NCBI GenBank assembly: GCA_023375785.1
Contig: SZWC01001577.1
Span: 58,418 to 122,417, forward strand
Reading direction: 5' to 3'
Source of the DNA: Penium margaritaceum
Taxonomy: Eukaryota > Streptophyta > Zygnematophyceae > Desmidiales > Peniaceae
DNA: 64,000 bases
This document shows positions 22,683 to 35,151 of the stretch, one piece after another (the stretch's first letter is position 1; every line of letters starts with the position of its first letter). The notes beneath the pieces were generated by a model. It made no database searches and was not told where the DNA came from. It saw only the letters and a list, made by a program, of their open reading frames with translations. The position numbers and the translations under genes are program-made.

Positions 22683-23128
22683 GTGAAGAGCTAATGGTTA
22701 GATGAAGAGTTATGCTAAGAAAATGGAACACCGCCAAAAAGTCACACGCCAGCAGCCGCAGTCACTAGCAGTGGTTTCGTTGCTAGGAGAGGGTCGTGCG
22801 ACATCTCAATGGTTAGCTTACACACCGAGGAGTTACGGGCAGGGAGGTTCATGCCAAGGGCTCGGCATGTTAACATCACACCGGGCACCCCTGCGTTCAC
22901 AAGTCTGGTATACATAGCAACAGAAAAAGGAATACCACTGCCATCCAAGGCCGAAATGTAGTCATAAGAGTTGTAATAACAACCTGGAATTTATACATGC
23001 TACAGGAATGTGCAAATTTCATGTTTTAGAACATCCATATCTTCCTGCCTCTAGAGGTGAGGAGCTTGCGGGAGGTTGTGAGGGGCAACAAGCCGGCTCT
23101 AGTTCCATACGCAAAAGGCATCACCACA
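22683..23128 (+). mobile_element. Element E (old Cop1-like), leader variant and gag start, left part
   Basis: The leader here differs from that of B and D: about 22740-22960 matches the leader of element I (47860-48090, opposite strand), not the Cop1 leader. Gag follows from about 23000, with a LREVVRGNKPALVPYAKGITT-like stretch in two short blocks, and is cut at 23128 by element D. Gag resumes at 29775. No LTR is visible on the left; the sequence starts next to the LTR of C. Confidence 0.72.
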
Positions 23129-23866
23129 TGTTGGGAAAGGAGCCATCCGGCTAAATTTCAGGTCCACAGGAGCAAGTTCCAGGAAACTTCCAGATGCCTG
23201 CTCCGATTGTTGATCCGTCTTCACCATTTGAAAGATCAGGTGCCAAGTTATCTACAGTCCAAGTTTCAGGCCGATCCAACGGTCGGATTGGGATATATGA
23301 ATTTTCGATGTTTCGGGGTTCATGGACCGCCGATGTCTGGGTGGCCATGGGTGATGGCTCCATGCCTTAGCCTGAGAAAAGAAAAAAGCAAGAGGTCCAG
23401 GGTCAAGACCTGATGGGAGAAATATCCAAAAAGGTCCTTGGTCTTAGGATTGCCTTGTCAGAGTGTGCTGACTAAGATAAAGGTACCTCTCCTTACTTTT
23501 TAGGTGAGGTGAGATCCTTGTGTGCTAGCCATGGACACATGGCGAATCTCCATGGATTTGTGGGTGATGTGACCACTAGGAGTGTGCCATGAGAGCATTC
23601 TCTAGCTCTCTAGGTCGTTTGTGACTAGTCAGCCTGATTGTTAGGCTGATTTTCTCCCTTGTGTGAGATTGTGGACTCTAGTGTGTGAGCCTTAGCCTCC
23701 ATGGCTAAGTGGTGTGGCTTGTGAGAGGGCTGACTTGCCAAAGCTCTAGCTCTATATGTACTCCATCATTTTGAGTGATTAAACAACCATTCTTCAGCAC
23801 AAGTGATGCCCTTTCAGTCCCACATGCTCGCTGCTCCGAGGCTCCCTCTCTCCTACAGATCCAACA
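23129..23866 (+). repeat. Cop1 element D: 5' LTR (reference 738-bp copy)
   Basis: TGTTGGGAAAGG ... CAGATCCAACA, 738 bp, bounded by the target duplication on the left and the primer-binding site on the right. Used here as the reference length for Cop1 LTRs; the solo copy at 37133-37870 has exactly the same length. Confidence 0.96.
23753..23758 (+). promoter_or_regulatory. Candidate TATA element in the element D LTR
   Basis: TATATG within CTCTATATGTACTCC, about 110 bp before the LTR end, is kept in most Cop1 LTR copies here (for example near 16296, 29371 and 29657). Its place upstream of the primer site fits an LTR promoter. Only position and conservation support it. Confidence 0.4.
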
Positions 23867-23868
23867 TT

Positions 23869-23881
23869 TGGTATCAGAGCC
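23869..23881 (+). promoter_or_regulatory. Primer-binding site of element D (initiator-Met tRNA type)
   Basis: TGGTATCAGAGCC starts two bases after the 5' LTR, identical to the site of element B. Confidence 0.93.
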
Positions 23882-26800
23882 AGATTCTGCCAGATTCAGC
23901 CAGCACAGGCCGTCACTTTGAGAGTGACGGGTTAGGGTCAAACCTTGCCCAAATTTGACAATCGATAACTGGATCTTCAAGTTCGCAAGACACGCTTTCC
24001 AAAAAGCCCAAGATCGCGAAGATTCAACAGTCGGATTGAGAGGTATGCTCAAAACGAAGTCGGCCAGGGCTAAACTCTTCTCTATGAGTAGGACGGTCGC
24101 CTTGTGATGACTATAACTCTCTTGTTTCTTTGTCAAATTTAAAAAGTGGCACATGCGAATTGTAGTATTTTTTTAAAGCTTTCCATTGGTGCAAAAATAT
24201 TTTGATTCCATCGATTCATTTGGGAGAAACGCCGTTTACAAGCTGGCTGGTCTTAGTAGGAGTAGGAGCAGAAGCACACCCTGTTTTCAAGAGGGCATAT
24301 CTTTCAAAATTCCCTGTTGATGACCCTGTTTTATGGGTCGATCTGAAAGGTTTTAAGCTTAATTTTCCAGTGGTGGGCTCAGTGTTCCCAGATTTCCAGT
24401 CTGCTGGCATCCAAAGTCCATTTTCTGTCAGACAGATTTCTGGCAGAAACAGCAGCAGAAGCAGGGGTAGCGCCGCCACCCAAGGGCAGCGTTGAGCATC
24501 ACCAAAGCTCAAAATGGCAGCAGCAGGCGTGGTAACAGCAGCCCAGTCCTTGGATAGGCTGGAAGGATGTGCCAACTTCATGTTTTGGAAAATCCGTACC
24601 CGCCTCCTTTTGGAGGAGAGGGGCTTGTGGGAGGTGGTAAGCGACGACGAGCGCGCTCCGCCTCCACAGGCAAAAGGCATCACCGCAGCGCAGGTGGTGG
24701 CGGGGAAGACGCCGCAAAAGGGTGCAGCTGATGCGGGTTCTTCTGCAGCTGTACCAACGGCATATGAGGAGTGGAAGAAGAAGGACAGGGAGGCCTACAG
24801 GTTGCTTGTCAACACCATCTCCAACCCGCATCTTCAGTACGTGAGTGACAAGGCTACTGCAAAGGAGGGGTGGGACACGTTGTGCAAGAAGTATGAGAGC
24901 AAGGATCCTGCATTCCTCATGCTTTTGGAGGAAAATATGATGGCGCTGAAAATGCAGGGTGGCGAAGGGATGGAGGCGTACCTGGACAGGGCAAAGGAGC
25001 CGACAACCCTGTGGAAGAGACACGCTTCATCCTCCTCTTGCTGAGGGGACACCCAACCAGCTACGACACGGTGCGAGAGACGCTGGAGTGCCAGCCAACT
25101 CTCGACCTCGACTTCATCTGCACACACCTGGTGCAGGTGGAACTGCGTCGCAATGCCGCAAAACGCAATGGCGGCAACAGCAACAGTGAAGCAGCTTTCA
25201 TGGCGATGGGCTCACGCAACCAGCAGCAGCAGCAGTCCGGGCAGCAGAGAGGCAAGAAGAAGGGCAAGTGCCATTATTGCCAGAAAGAGGGGCACTACAA
25301 GAAAGAGTGTTTCAAGTTCAAGAGGGACCAGAAGGAGCAGCAGCAGCAGCAGCAAAAGCAGCAATCTCCATAACAACAGCAGCAGCAGTCACAGCAACGT
25401 CAGCAGCACCAGCAGTAGCAGCAGCAGAACCAGACCGGCGTGCGCCATTTTGGCAATATGAACGTGGCCAAGGAGGTGCGCGACCGTCTCTACATGGCGA
25501 AGTCTGACATGTCGCAGAAGGAGAAGGCGGATCTGGCGTGGTACAAAGACTCTAGGTGTACCAAGAGTATGACGCACCACAAGGAGTGGTTTACGCAGTT
25601 GCTGTCCATCCCTCCCCAACCTATCGCTTTGGGTGATGATTGGGTGGTGTATGCTAAAGGGATTGGGATTGTGGAGATGTGGTTGGAGACCCCGCGTGGC
25701 ATTGAAGTGGGAGTGTTCCATGGCGTGCAGTACGTACCTAATGCTGCGTTCAATCTTCTCTCAGTGTCCTCTCTCACCAACACAAGACTGCGAGTCGTCT
25801 TTGACGACGACTATGGCTACATCCTCGATAAGGAAACAAGAGAGGAGTTGGCCAGGTCGGTGAAGGAAGGCGACATGTACCGCCTGCTGGGGGCAACCAA
25901 AACCCCGCGTGAGCAGAGTCTTGCAGCAGTGGTGCAGGCAACAGATGGCGAGATCTGGCATGCACGCTACGGCCACATCAGCATGCGCGTCTTGTAGCAG
26001 CTTCCAGCAAAGCAGATGGTGCGTGACCTGCCTACCATCTCTAACTTTGAGTAGTAGTTGTGCATCGGCTGTTTGGAGGGGAAGCAGCACCGGGAGGCGT
26101 TCTCTGGAGCAGGAGAGCGTGCGAAGGAGGTGTTGGAGCTGGTCCACACGGACTTGTACGGACCGATGCAGACCCAGAGCTTTGGAGGCTCTGGGTATTT
26201 CCTGACCTTCATTGATGATTTCAGCCGTTACACTGCTGTGTACTTCCTTCCTTCCAAGGACCAATGCTTTGACAGGTTCAAGGAGTTAAAGGCCATGGTG
26301 GAGAACCAGACTGGCAAGAAGATCAAGGCGTTGCGCAGCGATTGCTGTGGAGAGTACCTGAGCAAGGAGTTCCAGGACTACCTCGCAGCAGCTGGCATCA
26401 AGGCGCAGCGTACCGCGCCGTACTCGCCGCAGGAGAACAGTATAGCAGAACGCGCCAACTGTATCATTGTGGAGTCGGCGTGCTCCATGCTGCACGCGGC
26501 TCGGCTGACCTACGACTTCTGGGCTGAAGCAATGAGCACTGCGGTCTACATCAAGAACCGCAGCCCAACTAAGGCGCTCGAGCAGATGACGCCGTACGAG
26601 GCTTGGTTTGGCAAGAAACCGAGCGTGGGTCATCTCCGAGCATTTGGCAGCCTGGCACACATACACGTGCTCAAGGAGAAGCGGCAGAAAGGGGACGCAA
26701 AGAGTGCGCAGATGCTGATGATTGGCTACGACGTGGCAAGCAAGGCCTATCGCCTCTACGAGAGGGATACAGGCCACGTCATCATCTCCAGGGATGTCGT

Positions 26801-28749
26801 CTTCAACGAGAGCAACATCATCAACACCAACATTGTCTGTGAAGAGGCAGCAGAACCAGCTGCTGACGAGACAGTGGGAGCAGAAATCCTTCCTGACCCA
26901 CTCTCTCCCGATCCTTCCTCTACTGTGATAGTGGGAGAATCACTCTACTCTCCCATGTCTGATGCAACAGATACAGCAGTCTCACTGGCAGAAGCAGAGG
27001 AGGGAGATGTAGCACCACCTGCAGCAGCACTTGTGCCAGCAGCACCGCGCCAGCCGCCTGCTAACGCTCCAGCACTAGGTCGCAGGTACCCTCTTAGGGT
27101 GCGTTACAAACCTGGTGAGCGCGGCCATTTCTGGATGCTGCAGAAACCAGAACAGATGAATGTCGCGGTTGTAGCAGATTCAGATGAGCCAACATCATAC
27201 AAGGAGGCCATGGCTGCACCGGATGCAACAGATTGGGCGCAAGCCGTGCAGCAAGAGATATAGTCGCAGCTGGACAACGGCACGTGGGAGCTGACTGAGC
27301 GTCCACCTGGACGTAAAATGATCAAGTGCAAGTGGGTGTTCAAGAAGAAGCGGGGAGCAGATAGTAACCTGGAAAAGTACAAGGCGAGGCTGGTCCCCAA
27401 GGGCTTCTCGCAGCAAGAGGGCATCGACTACATAGAAACGTTTTCCCCTGTTGCAAAGTTTACCTCGGTGCGTACGCTCCTCTCTTATGGAGCAGCTGAG
27501 GACTTCGAGGTTCACCACATGGATGTCAAGACGACATTCTTGAATGGTGACATGGAGGAGGAGATCTACATGGAGCAGCCGGAGGGGTTCGTCGTGGATG
27601 GCCAGGAGCACCTGGTTTGCAAGCTGCAGAAGTCGCTGTACGGCCTCAAGCAAGTGTCGCGTGCTTGGAACCAGAAGTTGGATGCGGCGTTGTAGTGCAT
27701 GGGATTTGAGCGCAGCGAGTGTGACTATAGCGTGTATCGCTGGCAGCATGAGCATGAGATCCTCATCATCATTGTCTATGTGGATGACATGCTCCTCCTT
27801 TCCAACAGCATGTCTGCACTGCAGGAGTTCAATGAGGGAATGCAGGAGCGCTTCCAGATGTGTGATCTCGGGGAGGCGTCATACTTCCTCGGCATCCAGA
27901 TCATGCGTGACCGTAAATCACGCTCTCTCTCGCTACAGCAGAGTTGTTACATCAAGGACGTCCTACAGTGGTTCGGCATGGCGGAGGCCAAACCCATCGG
28001 CACGCCGCTGGAGACGCGGCAGTACCTCGTGAGCTTCAACAGGGAAGCAGATGCAGCTGAGCGGCAGAAGTACCAGAGTGCCATCGGCATTCTTATGTAC
28101 CTGATGGTGGCAACCAGGCCGGACCTCGCACATGCTGTGAGCGCTATGAGCCAGCACATGGCTAATCCCGGACCGGAGCACCAGAATGCAGTGAAGCGGA
28201 TCTTCCGCTACCTTGCTGGAACTATCAACGTCGGCATCACCTACAATGGCAACGACAACAGCATCATCGGCTACACAGATGCAGATAAGGCTTCAAATCC
28301 TGAGACCCGCAAGTCCATCTCTGGACATGTGTTTCTCATGAATGGAGGTGCCATCAGCTGGTGCAGCAAGCGACAGGTGGTCGTGGCCAACTCGAGCACA
28401 GAAGCTGAGTACGTCTCTCTCAGCTTTGGAGCCAAGGAAGTAGTATGGCTTCAACGTCTCATGGCGGAGATGAGTGGGAGTGTAGCAGTTCCAGTTCCTG
28501 TGCGCGTCGACAACCAGAGCGCAATCGCACTCGCCAAGAATCCTGAGCACCATGCACGCACCAAGCACATTGACATCGCATATCACTTCATCAGGCACAT
28601 GGTGCATGAGGGTGCTATCAAGCTGGAGTTTACTCCAACCAACAGGCAGGTCGCTGATTTCTGCACAAAGTCAGTGAGCCGTGAGAAGCAACAGTTCTGC
28701 ATGAAGTCATGTGGACTCAGCCCACTCTGACTGCGGCAAAATGGGAGAT

Positions 28750-29774
28750 TGTTGGGAAAGGAGCCATCCGGCTCAATTTCAGGTCCACAGGAGCAAGTTC
28801 CAGGACAATTCCAGATGCCTGCTCCGATCGTCAATTCCTCTTCATCCTTTGAAAGATCAGGTGGCAAATTATCTACAATCCAAGTTTCAGGCGGATCCAA
28901 CGGTCGGATTGCGAGATATGAATTTTCGAAGTTTCGGGGGTCATGGACCGCCGATGTCTGGGTGGCCATAGGTGATGGCTCCATGCCTTAGCCTGAGAAA
29001 AGAAAAAAACAAGAGGTCCAGGGTCAAGACCTGATGGGAGAAATATCCAAAAAGGTCCTTGGTCTTAGGATTGCCTTGTCAGAGTGTGCTGACTAGGATA
29101 AAGGTACCTCTCCTTACTTTTTAGGTGAGGTGAGATCCTTGTGTGCTAGCCATGGACACATGGCGAATCTCCATGGATTTGTGGGTGATGTGACCACTAG
29201 GAGTGTGCCATGAGAGCATTCTCTAGCTCTCTAGGTCGTGTGTGACTGGTCAGCCTGATTGTTAGGCTGATTTCCTCCCTTGTGTGAGATTGTGGACTCT
29301 AGTGTGTGAGCCTTAGCCTCCATGGCTAAGTGGTGTGGCTTGTGAGAGGGCTGACTTGCCAAAGCTCTAGCTCTATATGTACTCCATCATTTTGAGTGAT
29401 TCAACAACCATTCTTCAGCACAAGTGATGCCCTTTCAGTCCCACATGCTCGCTGCTCCAAGGCNTTTGTGGGTGATGTGACCACTAGGAGTGTGCCATGA
29501 GAGCATTCTCTAGCTCTCTAGGTCGTGTGTGACTGGTCAGCCTGATTGTTAGGCTGATTTCCTCCCTTGTGTGAGATTGTGGACTCTAGTGTGTGAGCCT
29601 TAGCCTCCATGGCTAAGTGGTGTGGCTTGTGAGAGGGCTGACTTGCCAAAGCTCTAGCTCTATATGTACTCCATCATTTTGAGTGATTCAACAACCATTC
29701 TTCAGCACAAGTGATGCCCTTTCAGTCCCACATCCTCCCTGCTCCAAGGCTCCCTCTCTCCTCCAGATCCAACA
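28750..29774 (+). repeat. Cop1 element D: 3' LTR with an internal ~287-bp repeat across an N
   Basis: Starts TGTTGGGAAAGG and ends GATCCAACA, followed by the target duplication CCACA. The span is 1025 bp because 29178-29463 is repeated at 29465-29750 with an N between (29464). Without the repeat it would be the normal 738 bp. The two repeat copies differ at only a few bases. Confidence 0.93.
29464..29464. other. Single N between two copies of a 286-bp LTR segment
   Basis: The segment 29178-29463 is repeated at 29465-29750 on the other side of the N. Confidence 0.95.
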
Positions 29775-31272
29775 CCACAATGCAGGTGGTCATAGGGAAG
29801 ATGCCACTGAAAGGAAAAGCTGATGCAAGTTCTTTCACAACTATTGCAGTGGCCTATGAGGAGTAGAAGAAGAACAGGCATGCGTTTAGGTTGCTTGTCA
29901 ATACCATCTTCAACCTGCATCTTTAGTAAGTGATTGGCAAAGCTACAACAAAGCAGGGAAAGGGTATATTGTACACATAGTGTAGGTGAAAGGATTCTAT
30001 ACTTGGTATAGTTTTGAGGAGAAGATGATGGAATTGAAAACACGAGGTAGTTTAGGAATCAATGCGTACCTTGAAAGGGTATCCAGTAGAATATTATGAA
30101 AGAGACGCGCTTCATTCTCCTCTTGCAAAGGGGACTCCCAACATGGTAGGACATGATAGAAGAGACAGTAGATTACCAGTCAATCCTCGATTTCAAGGTC
30201 ATCTACACACACCTAGTCTAGGTACAATTACATCGGAACAAAGTAGATTGTAATGATGGTGGTAGTAGTGAAGCATGTCTTGTGACTATGGACTCACATA
30301 ACCAACAGCAACAATCATAGTTACATTGGATAAGAAGATAGTAAGAAGAAAGAAAAGTACCACTAATGCTTAAAAGAGGGACACTACAAGAAAGAGTGCA
30401 TCAAGTATTAAATGGACTTGAACGAGTACCAACAATAACATCAGTGGTAGTACGATCAACAGCAACAATCACAGTTATAGCAGAAAATCCAAGCTCGTCT
30501 GCATTGTTTTGGCAACATGAACATAGCCAATGAGGTTTAGGACCATCTCTTCGTGTCCAAATCTGACGTGTTCAGGGTCAAGTTTGCAGATCATGTTCGT
30601 TTCCAAATCTGTGTGTCAAAATCTGCATGGTTCAAGGACTCATGGTGTACCAGGAGCTTGACATAGTCGCTGAAAACCCCCTCTTATTCTATTGCTATGA
30701 TGATGTAGTGGTGTGTGTTGAGGAGATTGGAATTATTGAGATGTGATTAGAGATATTGAGTGGTATTAAAGGGGAGTGTTCCATGGTGTACTATATGCAC
30801 CTTATTCTACATTTAACCTACTCCTAGTCTCCTCTCTCACTAATGCAGGACTCTGCATTATTATGGATTATGACTATGGCTACATCCTTGACAAGGATAG
30901 AGGAGAGTAGTTGGCGAGGTTGCTCCAAGAGGGCAACATGTATTGCCTGTTGGGGGCGACAAGGATATCACATGAACACAGTCTTCATTGGGTGGTATAA
31001 GGGACCAATGATGAGACATGGCATACGCGCTATGGCCATATCAGCATGCGTGCCTTGTAGTATCTTCAAGCAAAGAAAATGGGGCCTGAACTTCCTAATA
31101 TCTACATATTTGAGTAGCAGTTGTCCATCACCAGTTTGAAGGGAGAAAAACACAAGTGGGCATGCTTTAGAGTAGGAGAGCATGCAAGGAATGTACTCGA
31201 GCTGGGTCACATGGAATTGTATAGAGCGATGCAGAGCCACACTTTATCATGGATTCAAATGTTCTACTATTG
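29775..31272 (+). mobile_element. Element E (old Cop1-like), gag, protease and integrase start, right part
   Basis: Gag picks up after the target duplication with a GCAGGTGGTCATAGGGAAG-type match to Cop1 gag. A zinc-knuckle-like stretch is near 30360-30410 (GHYKKEC). Protease and the FHGVLYAP-like region lie near 30600-30830, pre-integrase near 31000-31140 (the SSCPSPV/GEKHKW region), and the first part of the integrase to about 31270. There the LTR of element F begins on the other strand. Heavily broken and old. Confidence 0.78.
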
Positions 31273-31930
31273 TGTATTGGATCTAAGGAAGAGAGGAAGC
31301 CTTGGAGTAGTGAGCATGTGGGATTGAATTGCCAATTGTTGTTTAGAAGAATGGTAATTTAATCACTCAAAATGATGGAGTACATATAGAGCTAGAGCGT
31401 GGACAAGTCAACCCTCTCTGAAGACATACCTCTTATCCATGGATACTAGGGCTCACACGCTATAGTCCACAACGTCACACAAGAGAGGAAATCAGCCTAG
31501 CAACCAGGCTGACCAGTTAACACACAACCTAGAGAGCTAAAGTGCTTTCATGGCTTACTCCTAGAATTCACATAACCAACAGTCTCCATGTGTAGATGAA
31601 GCATACAACAATCTTACCTCATCTCAAAACAAAGGAGGGGGGCATTTTTCTTAGTTAACACACTTTGATAAAGCAATCCCATAATCTAAAACCTTTTTGG
31701 ATATTTGTCCAATCAGGTCTTGACCCTGGACCTCTTGCCTTTTTCCTTTTCCATGTTAAGGCATGGATTTATCGCCCATGGACACCCAGACTCTGGCAGT
31801 GGATGAAATCATTAATGTATTTCCACCTGATCTTTCCAACGGTCAAGTCAGATTAATGACAAAAGAAAACATCTGGTACTTTCAGTGAACGTGCTCTTGT
31901 GAAACTGAGTGCGATGGCCCATTTCCCAAA
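31273..31930 (-). repeat. Element F: 3' LTR, antisense
   Basis: A match to the reverse complement of the Cop1 LTR from TATTGGATCT (CA end) to CATTTCCCAAA (TG end), about 658 bp, more diverged than the solo LTR at 37133. The expected polypurine-tract position follows on the right (GATATCCCACGTTGCCGC). Confidence 0.85.
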
Positions 31931-34900
31931 GATATCCCACGTTGCCGCAATCAAAGTAGGATGAGTCCACATGCTTTTCTGCATAATTGCTACTTATTAC
32001 GGGTCACTGGCTTGGTAGAGAAATGAGCAACCTGCTTTCTAGTTGGAGTGAAATCCAGCTTGATAGCACCTCTTGAACCATGTACCTAATGACATGATAG
32101 GAAATTTCAATGTGCTTGGTGGACGCATGATGCTCAGGGTTCTGGGCAAGTACGTTTGTGCTCTGGTTTTTGGCGGACATAAGAATAGGTACTGCTATAC
32201 TCCAGCTCATCGCTTCCAATGGATGTTACAACAAAACTACTTATTTTACTCCAAAGCTGATAAACACGTACTCAGCTTCCGTGCTTGAGGTGGTCACAAC
32301 CATCTCCTGCTTGCTATACCAGCTTATGGCAAACCCATTGATGAGAAACACATGTCCAGAGATGGACTTGCGGTCCCAAGGGTTTGAAGCCCAATCTCCG
32401 TCTCTGTTTTTTATGATGCAGTTGGAAGTGTCGATGATGATTGTTCTACCAAGGTAGCTCAAGACTCTCTTCACTGCCTTCCGGCACTTAGACTTAGAAG
32501 TTGCCATGTATAGGCTTACAGCGCTCTTAGCCTGTACGAAGTCTAGCCAGGTTGCCACCATCCGGTACATGAGACTGCCGACGATACTATTGTATTTCTC
32601 CTAGTTAGCTACATCTTCTCCTCCACCAGAACTCACAAGGTAGTATCGCGTGTCAAGTAGAGTGCTTATCAACTTTACCTCTGCCATGTCGAACCGCATC
32701 AAGATATCCTTTATGTGTGGGCTCTATTGTAGCAAGAGATTGTGTGCTTTGCATTCACGCATGATGTGTCTGTCACAAAAAAATATGATGCCTCCTTGGG
32801 ATCAGACATCTGCAGGCACTCGTGCATCGCCTCCTCGAACTCTTGCAGTACAGACATGCTATTAGAAAGGGGAGCAGGTCATCTACAAAATCAATGATGA
32901 TAAGGCCGTCATGCTCATGGTTCTTGCGATAGACATTATTTTCAGCTTCGTTACGCTCAAACCGCATGCACTGTCACACCGTATCCAACTTCTGGTTCCA
33001 ACCACACGACGCTTGCTCCATGCTTTATAGCAACTTCTGTAGCTTTGAAACCAAGTGATCCTAGCCATTCATGACGATTCCCTATGATTATTGTATGCAG
33101 ATTTCCTCCTCAAGTTCATTGTTCAATAATGTCCTCTTGACATCCATGTGGTTGATCCCAAAATCCTCGGCTTCTGCATAAGAGAGGATGCTTTGCAATG
33201 AGGTAAACTTTGCAACAGGTGGAAAGGTTACCATGAATTCAATGCCTTCCTACTGGAAACAGCCCTTTGCGACCAGCCTTGCCTTGTCTGTTTTGAGGTT
33301 GTCATCAACTTCCAGCTTCAGCTGAAACACCCATTTTCACTTGATTACATTGATACAAGTGGATGTTCTATCAGCTCCTCAGTGCCAGTTTTGAACTGCA
33401 ATTGAATCACATACTGCACAACTTGTGCCAAATCTACTAAAGTAGGTGCAACAATGGCCTCATTCTAAGAAGTTGGTCAATCTAAATATATGAAAATTGC
33501 AACATTAATCTACTTTGGTTTCTAGAGCATAAAAAATGGCCGCACTCACTAGGCTTGTAGCACCATATGAGGGTACTTGGAACCTGATACTAGAGCGTTA
33601 GCGGGTGGCTAACACACTTCTGTTGACACAACGTCTGATGCTGGTGGAGTTGCATCTCCTCATTCTACTTCTGCTGATGAGGTTTCTATATCTGCTGTAT
33701 CACACATGGGGGAGTGGACTAGTTCTTCCATTATCATTGTAGATGGAGGATCAAGAGAGAGTGCAAGAGGAAGGAAATCTGCTCCCACAACTTCATCAGC
33801 TGCTGGTTTTACTGCCTCCTGAGAAACAATGTTGGTGCTGATGACATTACTCACATTGAATACGAATTCCCTTGAGATGATGACATGGCCACTGTCCCTG
33901 CTATACAAGCACTACGCTTTGCTTGCCATGCCATATCTCATCAACCGCATCTGCGCCCCGTTTGCATCACACTTCTACTACTTCTCCTTGGACACACGCA
34001 TGTATGACAAGCTGCCAAACGCTCAAAGATAACACATGCTTCGCTTCTTGCCAAATCATGCTTAGTACAACATCATCTTCTCTAATGCCTTAGTTGGACT
34101 ACGCTTCTTTGTGTACACTGCAACGCTCATTGATTTGGCCAAAACGTCGTAGATAAGGCAAGAAGTGTGCATCGTAAAGCATGTCAACTCAATAATGGTG
34201 TGGTTAGGGCATTCTACTACTCCACTTTGCTATGGAAAGTATGGTATGCTGTGTTATGCCTTGATTCCAACTACTGCAAAGGTCATCTTGAAACTCCTTG
34301 CTCAGGTACTCCCCACAGCAGTCGCTATGCAGCGCCATGATTTTCTTGCGAGTGTAGTTCTCTACCACTGCCTTGGATTCTGTTAACCTGTCAAGTCTTG
34401 GTCCTTGGAAGAAATGAAGTACATAGTAGTGTGATGGTCGTAATCATCAATATAGGTAAAAAATACATAGAGTCCATGAAGCTTTGGGTCTATATTAGGC
34501 CACAAAAGTACACATGGACCAGCTCCAGCACCTCTTTTACGTGCCCCTCTACTATAGAGAATGACTCGCAACGCTGCTTTGCCTCCAAAAAGCCAATACA
34601 AGACCGCTGCTCAAAGTTGGAGATGCTAAGCAAGTCACATATCATCTCCTTTTCTTCAAGATGTTGTGAGGAGCGCATGGCAATGTGTCCGTAACGTGCA
34701 TGCCAGTTCTCACCAGGTATTACTTGCATGGAACTATAAGACTCTCCTCACATGGGATATTGGTTGCCCCTAGCAAGCGATACATGACGCCCTGGTAGCC
34801 AGCTCTTCTCCTGTGTCCTTGTCGAGGATGTAGCCATGGTCATCGTCAAAGATAACGTATAGTCCTATATTTGTAAGAGAGGAGACTGAGAGAACGTTGA

Positions 34901-35151
34901 CCTTAGCACACGACACATACAGCATCCCATGGAAGTCTCCCACTTGAATGCCACTTGGGTTCTCTAACCATTTCTTCATAATCCCAATCCCCTCAGCATT
35001 CACCACCGGTATTCACCCAAAGCAAAAGGTTGAGGAGTGATTGACAACAACTACGAGAACTTTTCAGTGTAGTTTGTGAGACTCTTTGTGCACCCTCAGT
35101 CCTTGTACCACACCATATTCGCCTTCTCCACATGCGACATGTCAGACTTGG
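31273..35151 (-). mobile_element. Cop1 element F, antisense, 5'-truncated
   Basis: Read right to left: protease about 35150-34780 (VYAEGIGIMKKWLE-like, HGMLYVS), pre-integrase near 34740-34600 (WHARYGHIAM), integrase about 34560-34060 (FTYIDDYDHHTTMYF), and hinge about 33910-33600. RT is about 33350-32560 and RNase H about 32500-32000 (SSTEAEYVFIS, ALVFGGHKN-side shadow excluded), then the purine tract and 3' LTR (31930 to 31273). Gag and the 5' LTR are absent: at about 35152 the sequence changes to Cop3. Broken, more than ten breaks. Confidence 0.85.

Larger units (their letters stand above)
23129..29774 (+). mobile_element. Cop1 element D, full-length LTR to LTR, nested in element E
   Basis: Complete layout: 5' LTR (23129-23866), primer-binding site, leader, gag from 24514, zinc knuckle (25269-25313, CHYCQKEGHYKKEC), Gln-rich tract, protease near 25540, and pre-integrase near 25960-26110. 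Next come the integrase core about 26140-26600, hinge, RT about 27318-28050 (YVDDM near 27777), RNase H about 28270-28730, purine tract (28735-28749) and 3' LTR (28750-29774). The 5-bp target duplication CCACA is exact at 23124-23128 and 29775-29779. The element is broken, with about five breaks. Comparing the two LTRs by hand gives some 25-30 differences in ~738 bp (about 4%), so it is not recent but younger than K or H. Confidence 0.95.

Noticed and set aside
22742-22948. A small host gene on the minus strand at 22742-22948
   Set aside because: The same sequence lies at the same place in the leader of element I, so it is part of a retrotransposon leader. Reported as a leader variant instead.
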